The position numbers and the translations under genes are program-made. A stretch of 64,000 nucleotides of DNA from Xiphydria camelus. Taxonomy: Eukaryota > Arthropoda > Insecta > Hymenoptera > Xiphydriidae. The notes beneath the pieces were generated by a model. That model was not told where the DNA came from. It did not search any database and saw nothing but the letters and a program-made list of their open reading frames with translations. The stretch lies in assembly GCA_963678675.1 (NCBI GenBank), contig OY783198.1, positions 20,136,684-20,200,683 of the forward strand. The letters run 5' to 3'. Below, one piece after another: positions 42,421 to 54,373 of the stretch (position 1 is the first letter of the stretch; each line of letters opens with the position of its first letter).

Positions 42421-43849
42421 TTACTTAACCTTTCGCGCGCGCCTCGCGATAACGGCTCACTCCGTCGGACGTCACCATGACTTTGAGGAGATTCCCTGTG
42501 TGGTGTGTATTTCGAAAATCGTGTCGATAAAAATGAGTTCCCGATATATCCGTCATTAATCGAAGACCACCTCGAAGACTGAGAAAAAAACTAATAAATT
42601 TATCAACCATACCACTTCTCCATACAATAGCAACACACATATATCCTAACACACGCAAGGCGCATCGCGTAGCACGTTGCAGGCGAGTCCACCGCGCCAC
42701 CCCCGAGGCAAAGGCGAGCGCAGCAATTCGCGTGCGATTCGCGACGAGCTCGAAAAGTGCAAAACCTCAGGCTATCTCTTCCGCCCGTCCGTACACACGT
42801 ATGTATATTCGCGCGCGACGGACGACCATCGCGCACGCGCTGACCGTGCAGCGAACGTGTGCAGCGGGCAAAAAAGGGCGCGTTATAAACCGCGCGGGTC
42901 TGAATTATTAGCGGGAGATAATGAAATTTTCTCGGATTATTACTTCTCGTAGCGTGTCGCGCGTGCGACCCTGTGCGGCGTACGTAGGTGATCGCGTGTG
43001 CGTACGTGTCTCCGTCTCGCGCCGGTGTACACCTACACGCGTGCACGTGTACGTGCGAGAAAGTGTAACACGCCGGGGTCTTCGAAGACGTCCGCCGCGC
43101 GGACAGTGTGCACCTTGGTCACGCGGGCGGGTGTGAGTTAATTAGAGGCCGTATCCAGCGTCCCTCCTGCCCCTCGACCATCACCCCTTTCTCCTCCGAC
43201 GACCCTCCGCGAATGAGGGGAGCAAGCGGGGCTGAAAGGGGTTGCTCGTGTGGTAATATCTGGTACGTGCTACAGGTCTGCGCGACGCTTATTAAAAACA
43301 TCGAGCTGACCCGCCATCCCCTGTTCGTCCTCTCATCTCGCCTCTACGATATATCCTGCACAACTCCTTAGCCTCTGCGCGCGCGCTCTGTATACGGCGC
43401 GACTCTTCGCCGCGAGAAACGGATACGGCGTAACGCGCGTGTCGGAGACGTGACTCGTTGAAATCTCGCAGGAGCGACTCATCGCGCGTGTATCGCTCTC
43501 CCACGTTAGGGAGAGCGCCGCGCGCGGTGTAAGCGGGGTGAGGGGAGGGGGATGAAGATTTTTTTCCGAAGGTTTAAGGCTCTTGAATTAACGGCGGGTT
43601 TCTTTTCCCTCCTGGCTCCCGTGAAATTGTCTTTATCTGTGTCTCTTCGAGGTGATCGATTTTCGAGAATACTCACCCTCTTAGCCACTCCACTCTGCAT
43701 GTTGTCGGGAGTATCAGCAGTTGATGTCAGAATTAAGCGTTCAATCGTGGCACGTGTTGGGAGGGATAATTTTTTTTCTCGATTGGAATATAACCTTTAA
43801 TGAGAAATTCGACGAACTCACGACGGAAATTTATTAAATAATCACAATT
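42421..43849. other. Unassigned CpG-rich sequence
   Basis: 147-codon minus frame at 42603-43046 and smaller ones are Arg/Cys-rich and domainless. A minus-strand donor-like GAGG|GTGAGTATTC lies near 43675. No gene is supported. Confidence 0.45.
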
Positions 43850-44095
43850 GGTATGGGCAAAGATGGTTCAATGTTGCTATACCTACTAGCTTTTTGTCCG
43901 CGTGGATCTTGAAATAAATCTTAAAAGACCCCTATTCTACCACCTTAGGGGAAAAATTTCGTAAAATCCTTTTTTAGTGGGTGCTCACGTCACAAAAGAA
44001 ACCTACTGTCTAAATTTCATGTATTTAGCTTCAGCGGTTTCGGCTTGGCGTTGACAAATCAGTCAGTCAATTAGGATATGTTCTTTTACATATAT
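43850..44095. mobile_element. Probable retroelement 3' tail or SINE fragment
   Basis: Begins CTATACCTACTAGCTTTTTG, continues to CCTACTGTCTAAATTTCATG, then TAGCTTCAGCGGTTTCGGCT, CAGTCAGTCAATTAGG and an A/T-rich TATATAAATTATAATATA end. This order resembles the non-coding tails of insect RTE/SINE-type repeats as I remember them (a TAGCTT..CCCGCG head and CAGTCAGTCAGT tail). There is no second copy in the window, so this is moderate-confidence recognition only. Confidence 0.45.
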
Positions 44096-44820
44096 AAATT
44101 ATAATATATAAACTTGACACATCTCGCAGACCGGAAGGGAAGCGGCGTCATTGTTTCATCCCAAAGACGGCGTTCGTACCCCCTGGTGGTCGGCAGAGTT
44201 AACGAGACATCATAAGACCGCGGCATAATTGCGTCAAAAGCGGATAATGGAGTAATCGCATAAAACGGGCGCGGTAGAAAGAGGGATGGGGCGAGGAGGG
44301 CGAGAAAGAGAGAGATAGAGAGTGGGGGAGGGGACGGAACGAAATTAAGGAAAGAAATAATGCGATATGAGGAAGTCGCTCTATATAGGGGTGCGAGGGA
44401 GGGGGAGGGGGTGACCGTCACACAACCGCGGCACCCAGGCTACGCGTGTTGATGACCGAGCCACGTCCCTAATTGCGCCTGATGACACTACATCCTCCGG
44501 GTGGACCCCGGGGTGACCATTGTCCACCCTCGTCCGCCCCTCTGAAAGGACCCTTCGCGGTCGAGGACCGGGGGAGAAGTCTATACTCGCTCGGACATGT
44601 GTCGCGTTCAAGCATCCGGAAAAGCACACCACCCACCCCGAAAAGGTTGCGGCGCGAAACCAAAATAAATACTTACGCCGCGGGGATGGAACCTCGCGCA
44701 GGTGGTGATTCGGATATCCCGTACAGGATGGCTACTCGAATTTGAGTTTTCGGAAATTCGTACAGTATTTTCATTTCCGCCTCATGTGGAATTCATGGCG
44801 ATCACATCCCAGATGGAATG
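44096..44820. other. Unassigned sequence
   Basis: G/A-rich purine tract at 44280-44410. The part at 44440-44540 (GTTGATGACCGAG, CCCTAATTGCGCCTGATGAC) is complex and unique and might be conserved. Frames here have no domains. Confidence 0.45.
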
Positions 44821-45000
44821 ATCATATATGGATTATATACGATTTCTATATCAACTATATATATATGGACTATATACGCATTATATAAACATCCAAAAAT
44901 CCAAATACTTATAGTCCTTATATATTTGACATAAAAATAATATATAATTCATATATGACCAAATCCACATATGGACAATATACAAAATATATAGAAGTTT
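44821..45000. mobile_element. TA-rich hairpin MITE family K, copy 2
   Basis: ATCATATATGGATTATATAC at the left; then TATAGTCCTTATATATTTGA, AAATAATATATAATTCATAT and ATGACCAAATCCACATATGG, collinear with 4920-5110. Inverted-repeat shape retained; shorter than copy 1. Confidence 0.78.
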
Positions 45001-45738
45001 TCTGCCAGGATTGCTACGTCATTATCGCTTCGTAATTTCAATAAAACATTTTGGATCACTCCATAATACGGTCATCCGTACTGCCGCGATAACGACGACC
45101 GTCCTGAGCGCCGATAGCGAGGGTGGGAGAGAGCCGGGTCGACGGAAGTGGGGGGTGGCTGTGTTATGAATACATTACATCTCCGGTTCCGACGAGGGAT
45201 GCTGGCACATGCGCAGCCCGAAGGGTTGACTCCACCCTGCAGCCGCAGCGACTCCTCTTCGCTCGCCGCGTCGCGCTAATTATACATGCGCTAACCAACC
45301 CCCTCTCCGACGGACCGCTTGTCCTCCGGGTCAGGGAAGGTTGCCGCGCGTCGCGCTCCTACCGAAACGACCGGAGGCTGGGAGGAGCCGCGGCTTTCCT
45401 CTTTACCCTCCTCCGTTCTCGCTCCGTGCAACGCGCTTAATTACGCGGAGGCGTTAACTAACTCAACCCCCTCCACGTTCCGCGCGTACCCTCCAGTCTC
45501 CGCAACAACCCTTTTCGATTGGCCGTTGACGCGTTTCTGAAGCGACGCGGAGAGGCCGCGGAATTTCGATCCTGTGGTATACTTCTTGTCAATTTCTAAC
45601 AATAAGTACCAGTTAAAGAGAGAAACGGAGAGAGTTCATGACTTAGATTCCTAAGTCACACACACGGGGAAGTCCTTTTCTATTTGTATCTTGCTGCTTT
45701 TCTTTTTTGCCGAATCGTGTCTCTGCAGTTAATGTGCG
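45001..45738. other. Unassigned CpG-rich sequence
   Basis: Frames at 45123-45540 lack domains. No repeat copies found. Confidence 0.5.
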
Positions 45739-46022
45739 TACACTGAGAGAAATAATTGCTAGTGTCAATAAAATATTTCTTGAACCAAGAACATGATTTT
45801 GAAAATTTTTTAAAATACATATCCCTCGTCGAAAAATGTATATTCTTGATTCAAGAATACCTTCGTTGGCACGAGAAATTCTTCCTGTGTGAAAAAAAAA
45901 TTACTCGAGCTTATCAAACATTTTTCGGCATGATGAAAACCATGGCTTGATCCTGAAATAATATCATGATTCCGATGCAAGGGCAAATTTTTTTAACACC
46001 AGCAATTGTTTCTGTCAGTGTA
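45739..46022. mobile_element. MITE family A, copy 6 (full length)
   Basis: TACACTGAGAGAAATAATTG at the left and CAGCAATTGTTTCTGTCAGTG followed by TA at the right. 284 bp; the best template for the family. Central motif GGCACGAGAAATTCTTCCTG is shared with A4 and GGCTTGATCCTGAAATAATA with A5 and A3. Confidence 0.88.
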
Positions 46023-48384
46023 TAAATAAACAAGAAAGAACAACATATGCATGTATACAAAACTCATAAACCCATAGATATTTACACACTGCTTGTAATT
46101 TTTATTACCTGTATAGAATCCCCACAAGAGTAGAGAGTGAAGGATTTTATTTAGTGTATAGCGACGATAAATGAAATTCTTTCCAAAGTTCGTCATTAAA
46201 GTAAACTCTTTCCATCGAACGAGGCTCGTCGGCGAAGGTTGACCCTTCCCCGCAGCCTCTTCCAGACTCTCTTCCCCTTTTCACCGGTCACGTACCTTCT
46301 CTCGCCTCGCGCGACCGACTACCACGTCCACGGCCTTCGCGAAAGCCCCCGCCGCGCGGCACAAAGGCGATCGACACACGCTCGACTTGCTCTTCCCCTT
46401 TAAAAATAAACCACCCCCGCTCGCGCGGCTCGACCTGGACCCGCGCGGAGCCAGCGCAATTTGCGTCCCGCGCGACGCGGTCCTTGAGTGGCCCATCTAT
46501 ATATCTAACGGTATCGGCGACGATCGATCGCCGCGGCGGTGCTCGGCGTGCGCGCTCGCCTCGCGTCGATTGAAGATTGCGGAAACGCTCTCGGACCCGT
46601 TGCCAAAACAATGAGATAAACGAAGAAACGAGCGGTTGCGGACGACGAGCGCTACTTGGGGGGTGAAGGGGAGGGGAGTGGGAAGACTCGCGAGGGGGTT
46701 GAGAACGACGAGGAAGAGGAGGAAGGGGTGGCGCGGAGGTGGAAACGACGGCGACCAAAGCTACCGACGGAAGAGGGCGAAGAGGGCACATCGCGCGCGT
46801 CGAAGGGAGAAGGGAACGGCCAGGGAGGGGGGGGGGAGTAAGGGCGAGAGACGAGGACGCGAGAGTATAGGAGAATCGAAGCTTTTTCTCGCGAAACGCG
46901 GATTCGACAAATCGAAGTACCCTGGCGGCAGGGGTTGCCTTTGGCGCGCAGGCCCTATGCAAAATAGCAAAGGTGGGGGTGGCTCGAGGACCCCCGAGCC
47001 ACCCGAAGAGGCAAACAACCCCTTAGTTCTGCCGTAGCGGCCGCAGACGCCCCCACCACGTCACGACGCCTTTCGTCGTGCCGACGAGAGCGCCGCTCTT
47101 TCTCTCTCTCCCTCTCTCTCTCTCTCTTTCTTTCCGTCACACTCGCCCAGCGTGCGCTTCATGGCTTTCGCGTCGCGCACGTAACCGAAGGCCCGACGCG
47201 CGCGACGAATCGAGGGACGCGGAGAAAGAGTATCGAGTCCCGGGTGCGCGCCGCGTGTCGAAAAATCGGGTGAGACCGCGCGGAAGTGATACGCGCCTCG
47301 CCCTCCTCTCGATGACGCGGAAAGTGCGGAATGCGTGTTGCACAGGTACTTACGCGCGCGTACTACGTGAGCATGCCGTGAGCGCTGGAACGTCCGCGCG
47401 CGCTACAGTGGTAACGGCGCGTCGCTGCACCGACGTCCGTCCGTGTACAGTCCGGCTGGGTTCGTCTGCACGAGAATGCGAGCGTAGCTGTGCGCGAAAG
47501 TGGCGTGGCGCGACACGACGTTGCAGAGGGCATGCAGTTATTTTGCTCCGTCGCGGGACGGAGATTTTAAATACTTTTTTCTAATACGCTCTTCTCTTTT
47601 TCCGCTGGCCTAGACTCAGCAGCGACGCGGACTCGTGCGTCGAACGACTCTGGAATGAGTAGGGGTCATCGTTCTCGGGTGCGACGAGAGTGATTGGCGC
47701 AGATTCGTAGCGCTGTACGAAATTCCTCTCGACTTTGTCGCCGTCGTTTCGGAATACGTTTCCGGGTTAATTCATACGGAGAGTAATCGCGAGGTGGAGC
47801 CGATGAGCGGCATCGAATCGTAGATATATCGCTGCAGTTGCGACCCGATAAGAAACGCATTGCTGCCTCTGACAAATTTTCGCACCCGTAATTCCGAACG
47901 AGTGTCGTTTTCTCCCGTTTAACGCCGAGAAGCCACGCACGCCGTTCGTTAGGCGCTCTGGCCGCTTGAGATTAATTTCCAAAAGAACGAGAGTGCTTGC
48001 GCCGTGCGTCCCCCACCCCCTCCCGATAAATCAGAGGGCGCGAGCTGTATTCAAAAGCGGTCTTTCGTAAGTGCAATAAATCCATTATGCGGGGCACTAA
48101 TAATAACGGGGGCGCGCGCGCGCGAAAATACATTCCCGGGACAGTAGCGTTGCGGCAGTGACGCGCGTTCCGGCAGTGGCAGCAGGCGCGCGCGCGTAGT
48201 TTTTTTGTTCACCGCGATAAATCAGCGCCGGCGATTCACGTGAAGTTTCCGCAGAGCATAATAAATTAGGCGCCCGATAAATATCGCGGCGTCCGGGTTA
48301 ATAACAAGTCGAAGGGGCGTAGCGCGTACGCCGGAAAAAGGAGAACGACTCGGACGTCGTCGTGGAAACAGATTTTCCCGTGTA
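46023..48384. other. Unassigned, mostly CpG-rich sequence
   Basis: 46200-47600 is very GC-rich with large overlapping frames (224 codons minus at 46288-46962, 168 plus at 47078-47584), all Arg/Ser/Pro-rich and without domains. CT run at 47101-47128. A minus-strand donor-like CGC|GTAAGTACC lies near 47356. Promoter-like composition, no defined start. Confidence 0.45.
48030..48320. promoter_or_regulatory. Candidate regulatory island
   Basis: Contains GCAATAAATCCATTATGCGG and CACTAATAATAACGG, and CGATAAATCAGCGCCGG, GCATAATAAATTAGGCGCCC and CGATAAATATCGCGG. Repeated ATAAATC/ATAAATT cores resemble posterior-Hox or Caudal-type sites. Inference from motif density only. Confidence 0.22.
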
Positions 48385-48732
48385 AATTCGGTCTTAACCA
48401 AGAAGAAATATTCGTATTTTAAAATTTAATATGTAATCCGTGCACATATTCAATGACAAACAAAAGAGAAACAGTTGGAAAAAAATTATTATTCACCGAG
48501 TTATAAGTGCGTTTCTCTTTACGAGATTGTGACGTCACCGAAAAGGCAGAGAGACGCACTTATACCAAGCAACGAGCGCGAGGGAGATAGTCTTACCAGA
48601 CTACGACGTAGCTGCATTTCTAAATATCATTTTCCAGCTTGGATAAGGCGGAAAATGAAAAAATACGTGGTTGATAATTTTGTCCAAATTTGACGAATCT
48701 GCAGTAAAGAAAATTAACGTCAAAACCGAATT
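48385..48732. mobile_element. Hairpin-centred MITE family Q, copy 1
   Basis: Bounded by AATTCGGTCTTAAC at the left and GTCAAAACCGAATT at the right. A central stem TATAAGTGCGTTTCTCTTT / AAGGCAGAGAGACGCACTTA encloses TGACGTCA at 48530-48537. Copy 2 lies inverted at 54374-54733 and aligns over the whole length. Non-coding. Confidence 0.87.
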
Positions 48733-50359
48733 GGTTGCGTGTGCGCATGCGAGAAAATTCAAGGAGTTGCAATAATATCGTCGGAGTGGCAACGATCGAA
48801 CGCCCCGAGCGTGATGGAATCGCGATTCGGAAGGACTTGATTAATTGCCGATCAATTCACGATCACCGGTCGCTCCGCGTTCGAGGCTGTTGCGTCACGC
48901 GTGTACTCCTTTCATAAGTGTCCGCGCTGCACGTGCGAGCGCGCGCACACTACACGCGGGCGTCGACGTATCGCGCACTCGTTCGAGGCTATAAGCGTCA
49001 AAGGCGGACCTTTCGTTAATTACTTATTAACGGCACGGTCAGAGTTGGAAATGCTAATTCGCCCGGTAATTCTATATCCTTCCATTATCGTTCGCTCGAG
49101 AGGTTCCGTTCTCTCGTCGCGATCGACCGTCCTGTCGCCGTCTCCGTCCGTCTCGCCGACTGCTTTTTATCGCCGTTTGTTACCTCGCGGGTTATTAATT
49201 TTATACTTCTTCTATTTTCTCGCGGAATTAATACTCGCGGCGCACCAGGAAATAATACATTCTAATTCGTTTATCTTTCGGTATTACTCATTTAACGTTC
49301 CACAGTATCGCGTTATAGAGTACAATCAATCGGAGAGTAATAAACATTTCTCAATCGCGATCGCTCCGCGAGATCGAATAACAAGCGTCGTCCGAGGAGA
49401 GGACATCGAACGTTAAATCGCGCACGACGTCGACACGCACGTCGGGCGGACCGCCGCGTCGCTCGTGTTGGGGTAGGTCGGGCGGCGAATCGGGTCAGGT
49501 GAACTTTTCTAAAAAAAAAAACAATACCACCTACGAGCTGTACGCCACGTCCGACTGTTCTCACATATTTTGCGCGTGGTGCGCACATCTGTATCCTTCG
49601 GAGTCGCGTGTGACGAACGCGCGACAACTGACTGACTGACAGACGGACGGAGAGTCTGTCGAAACTGGAGTGTGCCGGGGCTTTAAGCTCGCTCGCCACG
49701 GGCGCGTTGTATCGCTCGACGTCGTAATCTCGCGTGTGCACACACCGCGCGCTGCAACGCACCGGTAGGCGTAATCGATTCGATGTAAAGCCGGGCGCGA
49801 CGCACGTTCGGAGCGGACCTCCCGCGCGAGGTCGATTGAAAAATTGTCATTACGAATCGACTACCAGAACGATGAAATCAGTTAGCCGGAGGAGCGCGGC
49901 GCGATGGTAGCGTGCGCGCGAGCTTAAATGGAAGGCGTGTATATATGGAAGGTGGTTATGTCGGGCGAGGGGGATGTGTCAGGGGGAGGGTAAGGGGGGG
50001 GGGGACAGATATAGGCAGTCATTTGTTGCTGTTTATTAATTCGAGGCGAGGCGAGAGACATCCACTTTGAATGTTCAGTTACTCGTTTCACCGACGCCCA
50101 CACGCCTCTCACGCACACGCGGGCACCCCGGGCGGCCGTAACGATGCGACGCGCGCGCGCGCTTTACTCGACCGGAGAATACGGGCCATCGCGACAAAAA
50201 TAAGTGCCCACCTCAGGGACGGACGGGCGCGTGTCCCGAGCCGCTGCCCGCGTCAGGCGAGGCGTTTTATCGCGTATGGGTAAACAACGCGCGGTCGGCG
50301 TCGAGATCTATTTTTGAATTCGATTATTTTTCCTCGCCCTCCGACGATCGCCTTCTCGG

Positions 50360-50362
<3 letters not shown>

Positions 50363-50396
<34 letters not shown>
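50363..50396. repeat. (CT)17 microsatellite
   Basis: Perfect CT run followed by GAGAATCG. Confidence 0.95.
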
Positions 50397-50399
<3 letters not shown>

Positions 50400-50629
50400 A
50401 ATCGATAGTACGCGTATAATCGTCGGGGAGTCCGTCGAAAATCGTCGTCGCGAGGCGCTTTCGATGAAATTCTCAGGGTCGAGTCGGCTCATCGTCGGCC
50501 GCGGGCTCCTTCCTAAATTTCGCGCCGCTCTCCGGCGCCGAGCTAGCCCGCGATTCAGCGCGCGGAATTTACGACCGGCGAGTCGGAAACAGCGGCGAAT
50601 CGCGCCCGGGTGGCGCGAGCTCGTTAAAG

Positions 50630-51000
50630 GGTTAAGGGGCTAGGTAACGAGGCTGGACTCGCGCCACTCTGGCACTGGTCGAGAAATATCAACGTTATTA
50701 TGAGCCACACCATGGGGACCCATAATATGGCCGCGCGTTGCTGTAGGTCCACCGCCGGCGCGAGTTCTCTCTCCTTCTCGCGGCGCGAGAGTCCCATCCG
50801 CTCCGGTCTCCGTTGCACTCGCACTCGCGCGCGCGCTCCGGACTCTCTTAACGGTTATAAAAAATGATTCTCGCGGCCAAAGACATGTAAATTTATGAAG
50901 GCCCTGCTACGGGCCTCGGGCCCATCCGTCCGTTCGAACCTCCGACACGCACGTATTGTTATGCTAACAATTAATTAATGCTGCTTAATTATGCGTCGGA
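50630..51000. promoter_or_regulatory. Candidate conserved non-coding island
   Basis: Complex, repeat-free sequence: GGCACTGGTCGAGAAATATC, CGTTATTATGAGCC, ACCCATAATATGGCC, ACGGTTATAAAAAATGATTC, CATGTAAATTTATGAAGGCC and CTAACAATTAATTAATGCTG..CTTAATTATGCG. Clustered homeodomain/POU-like cores. Inference from texture; could equally be unique neutral DNA. Confidence 0.25.
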
Positions 51001-51208
51001 ATTCGCCGCGATGGTTCGTGCATCGCGCGGGACGATCAATCGGGGGGGCCGGGTGTGTCCTTTCGCTCGTTTGTCGAAGCTTATTCACGATTTTATTTCG
51101 TGTCGGATGTTTATCGCGCCTTTTTTAATAAGTATCGACGCTTATCGGGCGGATTTATCGCGGAGTGAGGTAACCGTCCTGGTATTCGTACGGCAGATTT
51201 TACTCGAG

Positions 51209-51353
51209 ATTCTTACCAGTGACACTTGCTGTATGCATTCTTAATTTATTAAAGATTCTTTTCTACCAGTCGTTCCACTTCATCGCAATCAAAAATTGGA
51301 ATTATACTCAAATATATCCGGCTACTAGGACGTGTTTTGCTATTGGGACAGTT
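51209..51353. repeat. Family P repeat, copy 2
   Basis: ACCAGTGACACTTGCTGTAT, TTCTTAATTTATTAAAGATT, CTTTTCTACCAGTCGTTCCA, TTATACTCAAATATA, CTAGGACGTGTTTTGCTATT and GGGACAGTTGT are collinear with 26300-26437. Confidence 0.75.
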
Positions 51354-51452
51354 GTTTCAGGTTGGAAAAGGAGGGACGCGTTTATCGTTGGTTTTTGCGC
51401 GCGTTTCGATGCAACTTTAGCCTCGATCGTGACGTTTTTCTTCTCGTTTCAG

Positions 51453-51503
51453 GACTCAGTGGAGCTGAAGGAGCGTAGATGAGTCCTGCTGTCTTCCTTC
51501 TCG
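51453..51503 (+). other. Candidate 51-nt cassette exon with stops in all phases
   Basis: A pyrimidine-rich tract ending TTCTTCTCGTTTCAG precedes GACTCAGTGGAGC, and CTTCTCG|GTGAGTTTG closes the segment. Both splice signals are close to consensus and only 51 nt apart. All three phases contain a stop. If used it would be an untranslated exon, a short alternative C-terminus, or a poison exon. This is a sequence-only prediction. Confidence 0.35.
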
Positions 51504-51959
51504 GTGAGTTTGATTTGAAAAAATCTATTTGAAAATTAATTGTTCACCCGTTGGTCCATCCACGACGGCGAATCTTTGCAACCGAATAATATTATTCGTA
51601 TAACTCGCGATCGAAGTAGATTTGCGAAATGGAAAATTATCGTCGACGCGAGCAATTTCGGATTATTTGTGAGAAGAATTTGGGAAGTGGAAAGTTCTTG
51701 ATGAAAGCTTCGAGTCAAAGGTTTCTCGCCCAACCAAGATAGTCCTTTTACTACTTCCATCCGACACGGTTAGTCTGATTGAATCCACCATTCTATAGCT
51801 CCATATAGTTTCAAACGTCCAACTTTTCGGTGACCATGGTCCCTCCGCTTCGTAATAACACGTCTCTCAATCCTCCGCCCCTTAGTTTTCAATGTTCAAA
51901 TCCCACATACGGAACTTCAGACACCGCCGAGCGAAATACACTGACGTATCTACGTATGT

Positions 51960-52180
51960 ACATTTTGATAAGAAAATTTGGCCAATCAAACTAAAATCTT
52001 GGAGACGATGACCAAACTGTTTGATGAAATATGGATCCTCCACCTGTTTGGTTAAGTTACCCATTTTTTAGTTAGAATAACTAGATATTTGGTTCAACTG
52101 ACCAGTATTTCGGTTAGGAAAACTAAACACATTTGACTGATGCGTTTTGTCATTTTAATCATATTATTTTTCTCAGTGCA
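51960..52180. mobile_element. MITE family D, copy 2
   Basis: Left tip degraded (ACATTTTGATAAGAAAATTTG), right tip CATATTATTTTTCTCAGTGCA. The interior AAATCTTGGAGACGATGACC, AAACTGTTTGATGAAATATG and CTCCACCTGTTTGGTTAA matches D1 and the inverse of D3. Confidence 0.84.
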
Positions 52181-54373
52181 AGACACTTTAAAATTCCAGA
52201 ACAACGAATCATTGATTCATATACGTGATTGCTTCTTTTTTTCGACTCAATCCCAAAACGATCTCCCATATCGCCTCTATTTCGAGAAATACTTAATCGG
52301 CCTCCCCCACTCGCAGAAGGGAAAATCGTTCTGATAGACGGGAGAAGGTCCGCGGTCGGGACGCTCGTTTTTTCGTCGCTCGCCAGTTCACCGAGCGTCC
52401 GGCTGACGGTCCAGCGCGCGAGACAAGGTGTTGCGCGCCTTTCCGGACGCGCGACAGAGGGGTGAGCGCGCGATGGAAGCGGGTCTGGGAGGGGGCGGCG
52501 GGAGAGAGAAGAGACCGTCTCTTCTTCCCCATAAATACGGATTTAGTCGCGCGGTTTACGACCCAAAACGTGTCGAGCGTCGAGGCCGAGCCGCGCCTAA
52601 ATTATTAAAGTCGTAAACGATTGAAATCGTCGTTAAAAGCTGGGAAGGCGAGTGAAAAAATGCATCCCCGTGTTCCCGCTGGATCGTTTTTCTTACGCAT
52701 TGTTAGGCCCCGTAGATATACGTGTACACGTATACGTACACACGTGCGGATGCGCCCGTACAGGTATTATCCCCTCGTCTCGCGTACCTATAGGCCGGTA
52801 GGTAGGTAGGTAGGTATAGATAGGTATTATACCGCTCCGTGTGTGCCACGGTCCTTTTAAGACTTTATCCGATCCCTCGCGACAGGACGAGCGCTCCGCA
52901 GCCTCGTAGCTTGCTCACCTTCGACGTTTATTTGGAATCCGTATACAGCGCGGGATTGGGCGGTGGATAGATTTTGAGGATTTCAGGGAAAGAGTAAATA
53001 TTCGGGTCGAGTGATAAAATTGGGCGTTCGACGAGGCGTCGCCCGCGCGCCTAGTTCGACTCGGGTATAAGCCGCGGTCTGTTTTTTGACGACCGCCGTA
53101 TCTTACGACGGAACGACGGAACGACGTTACCTCCCCTTTCCTTGCCTCGTTACTTTTATTACGTACAGCTCGTATCAATTTACTTTCTTGCTCGCGATGC
53201 CGAGCGGGGAGCCCGTTTTCCGCGGGGCGTCAATTAATAAATTCGTGAATTTATCCGCTCGTAAAATTAAGCGTAAAATCGGCTAAAGAGAACTCGACGC
53301 GCCGCGGTGCCCTTACAACCGTTCGAGTGTCGATAAAAGTTGCAAATTATCATTTTCCCCGTGAACACGCGTTCCGTCGGTTGCGCGAACCTGCCGACTT
53401 TTTTTCGCGTCACCTCCCCTGTTTTATCGTCGTCATCGTCGATAACCCTCGCGCACCCCTGCACACACTCGCGTTCGAACAATAATAACGATCGGGCGAC
53501 ACTGTTGCGCGAGCCGCGCGTGGAAACAGATACGCGCGGTAAAAGGGACTACAAAGCAGCGGAAGCGATTTGCAATTTAAGTAGATGATTTCACCGAACC
53601 CGCGGGTTCGATAACACCGGGCGGAGCGGTGTCGGTCCGCGGAGGGCTTCGGATCGACTTCGAATCGATTCGCGCCCGTCCGTTAGCCCTCGCATCGATT
53701 CGCCGAATCGGCCTCGATTTTCGGGCGGCGAGGGGGCGACTCCGGGAATTCTCCCTCGGCGGCAGAAGACATTTCGCTCGGTCCGAGGGAGACGTAATCT
53801 TTGCATACGAGCGATTCCACGCGGGGGTTCGCCCTTCACCCTCGAATTAAGAAAGGCAGCCGCGCGCCCGAAGGGGATGTTTCGAAACGGTGGCGAGCGA
53901 GATGCGATGTATCCCATCCCCGCGTGGCTCTGCCGATTTCTCGTTTTTCCCTCGGCGCCCGAGTAATGATTTTTTGTTTACTAATTGACCGCGCCGTTGC
54001 CACGTCGGCCGGACGATCCCTTCTCGCGCCCTGCCCGCTCGTCCAGAACAACCCTTACTTACCCCTTACCCTCCGTCGGAGGGCGCGTTCGCAGTCGAAA
54101 CACAGGAACGCTCTTCCCGGCCCTCGCCTCGGACGCGCTCCGCGACGAGTTTCGTTCCGCGCTCCGACGTCTCGTCGATCTCGGAAGCCAACCCCCGTTC
54201 GAAGTTCCGGCGGCGTATAGAAATGTATATTTCTTCCCTTAATTCATTTTGTCTCGTCTTGCCTCGCGGGACACAAACTTTTCGTCGAGCTTCGGTTGCA
54301 AAAAGTGAATTTCCGCTGATAAAGTCGAACCGCCCTTCTGTTTCTCACGGTAAAGGCGCTTCGCCGCAATGGC
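52181..54373. other. Unassigned CpG-rich sequence
   Basis: A (GGTA)n run at 52797-52815. A minus-strand donor-like CGAAG|GTGAGCAAGC lies near 52915. Frames up to 139 codons (53801-54220) lack domains. No gene. Confidence 0.45.

Larger units (their letters stand above)
48733..51208. other. Unassigned CpG-rich sequence
   Basis: Frames of 171 codons plus (48901-49416) and 149 codons minus (49313-49762) lack domains. G-run at 49992-50004. CT microsatellite listed separately. No gene. Confidence 0.45.

Noticed and set aside
46288..46962. 224-codon minus-strand frame
   Set aside because: Low-complexity Ser/Pro/Arg sequence opposite other long frames; no recognised motif.
50930..50950. GTTCGAACC, similar to a tRNA T-arm
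   Set aside because: No A-box, anticodon arm or acceptor stem could be folded around it.
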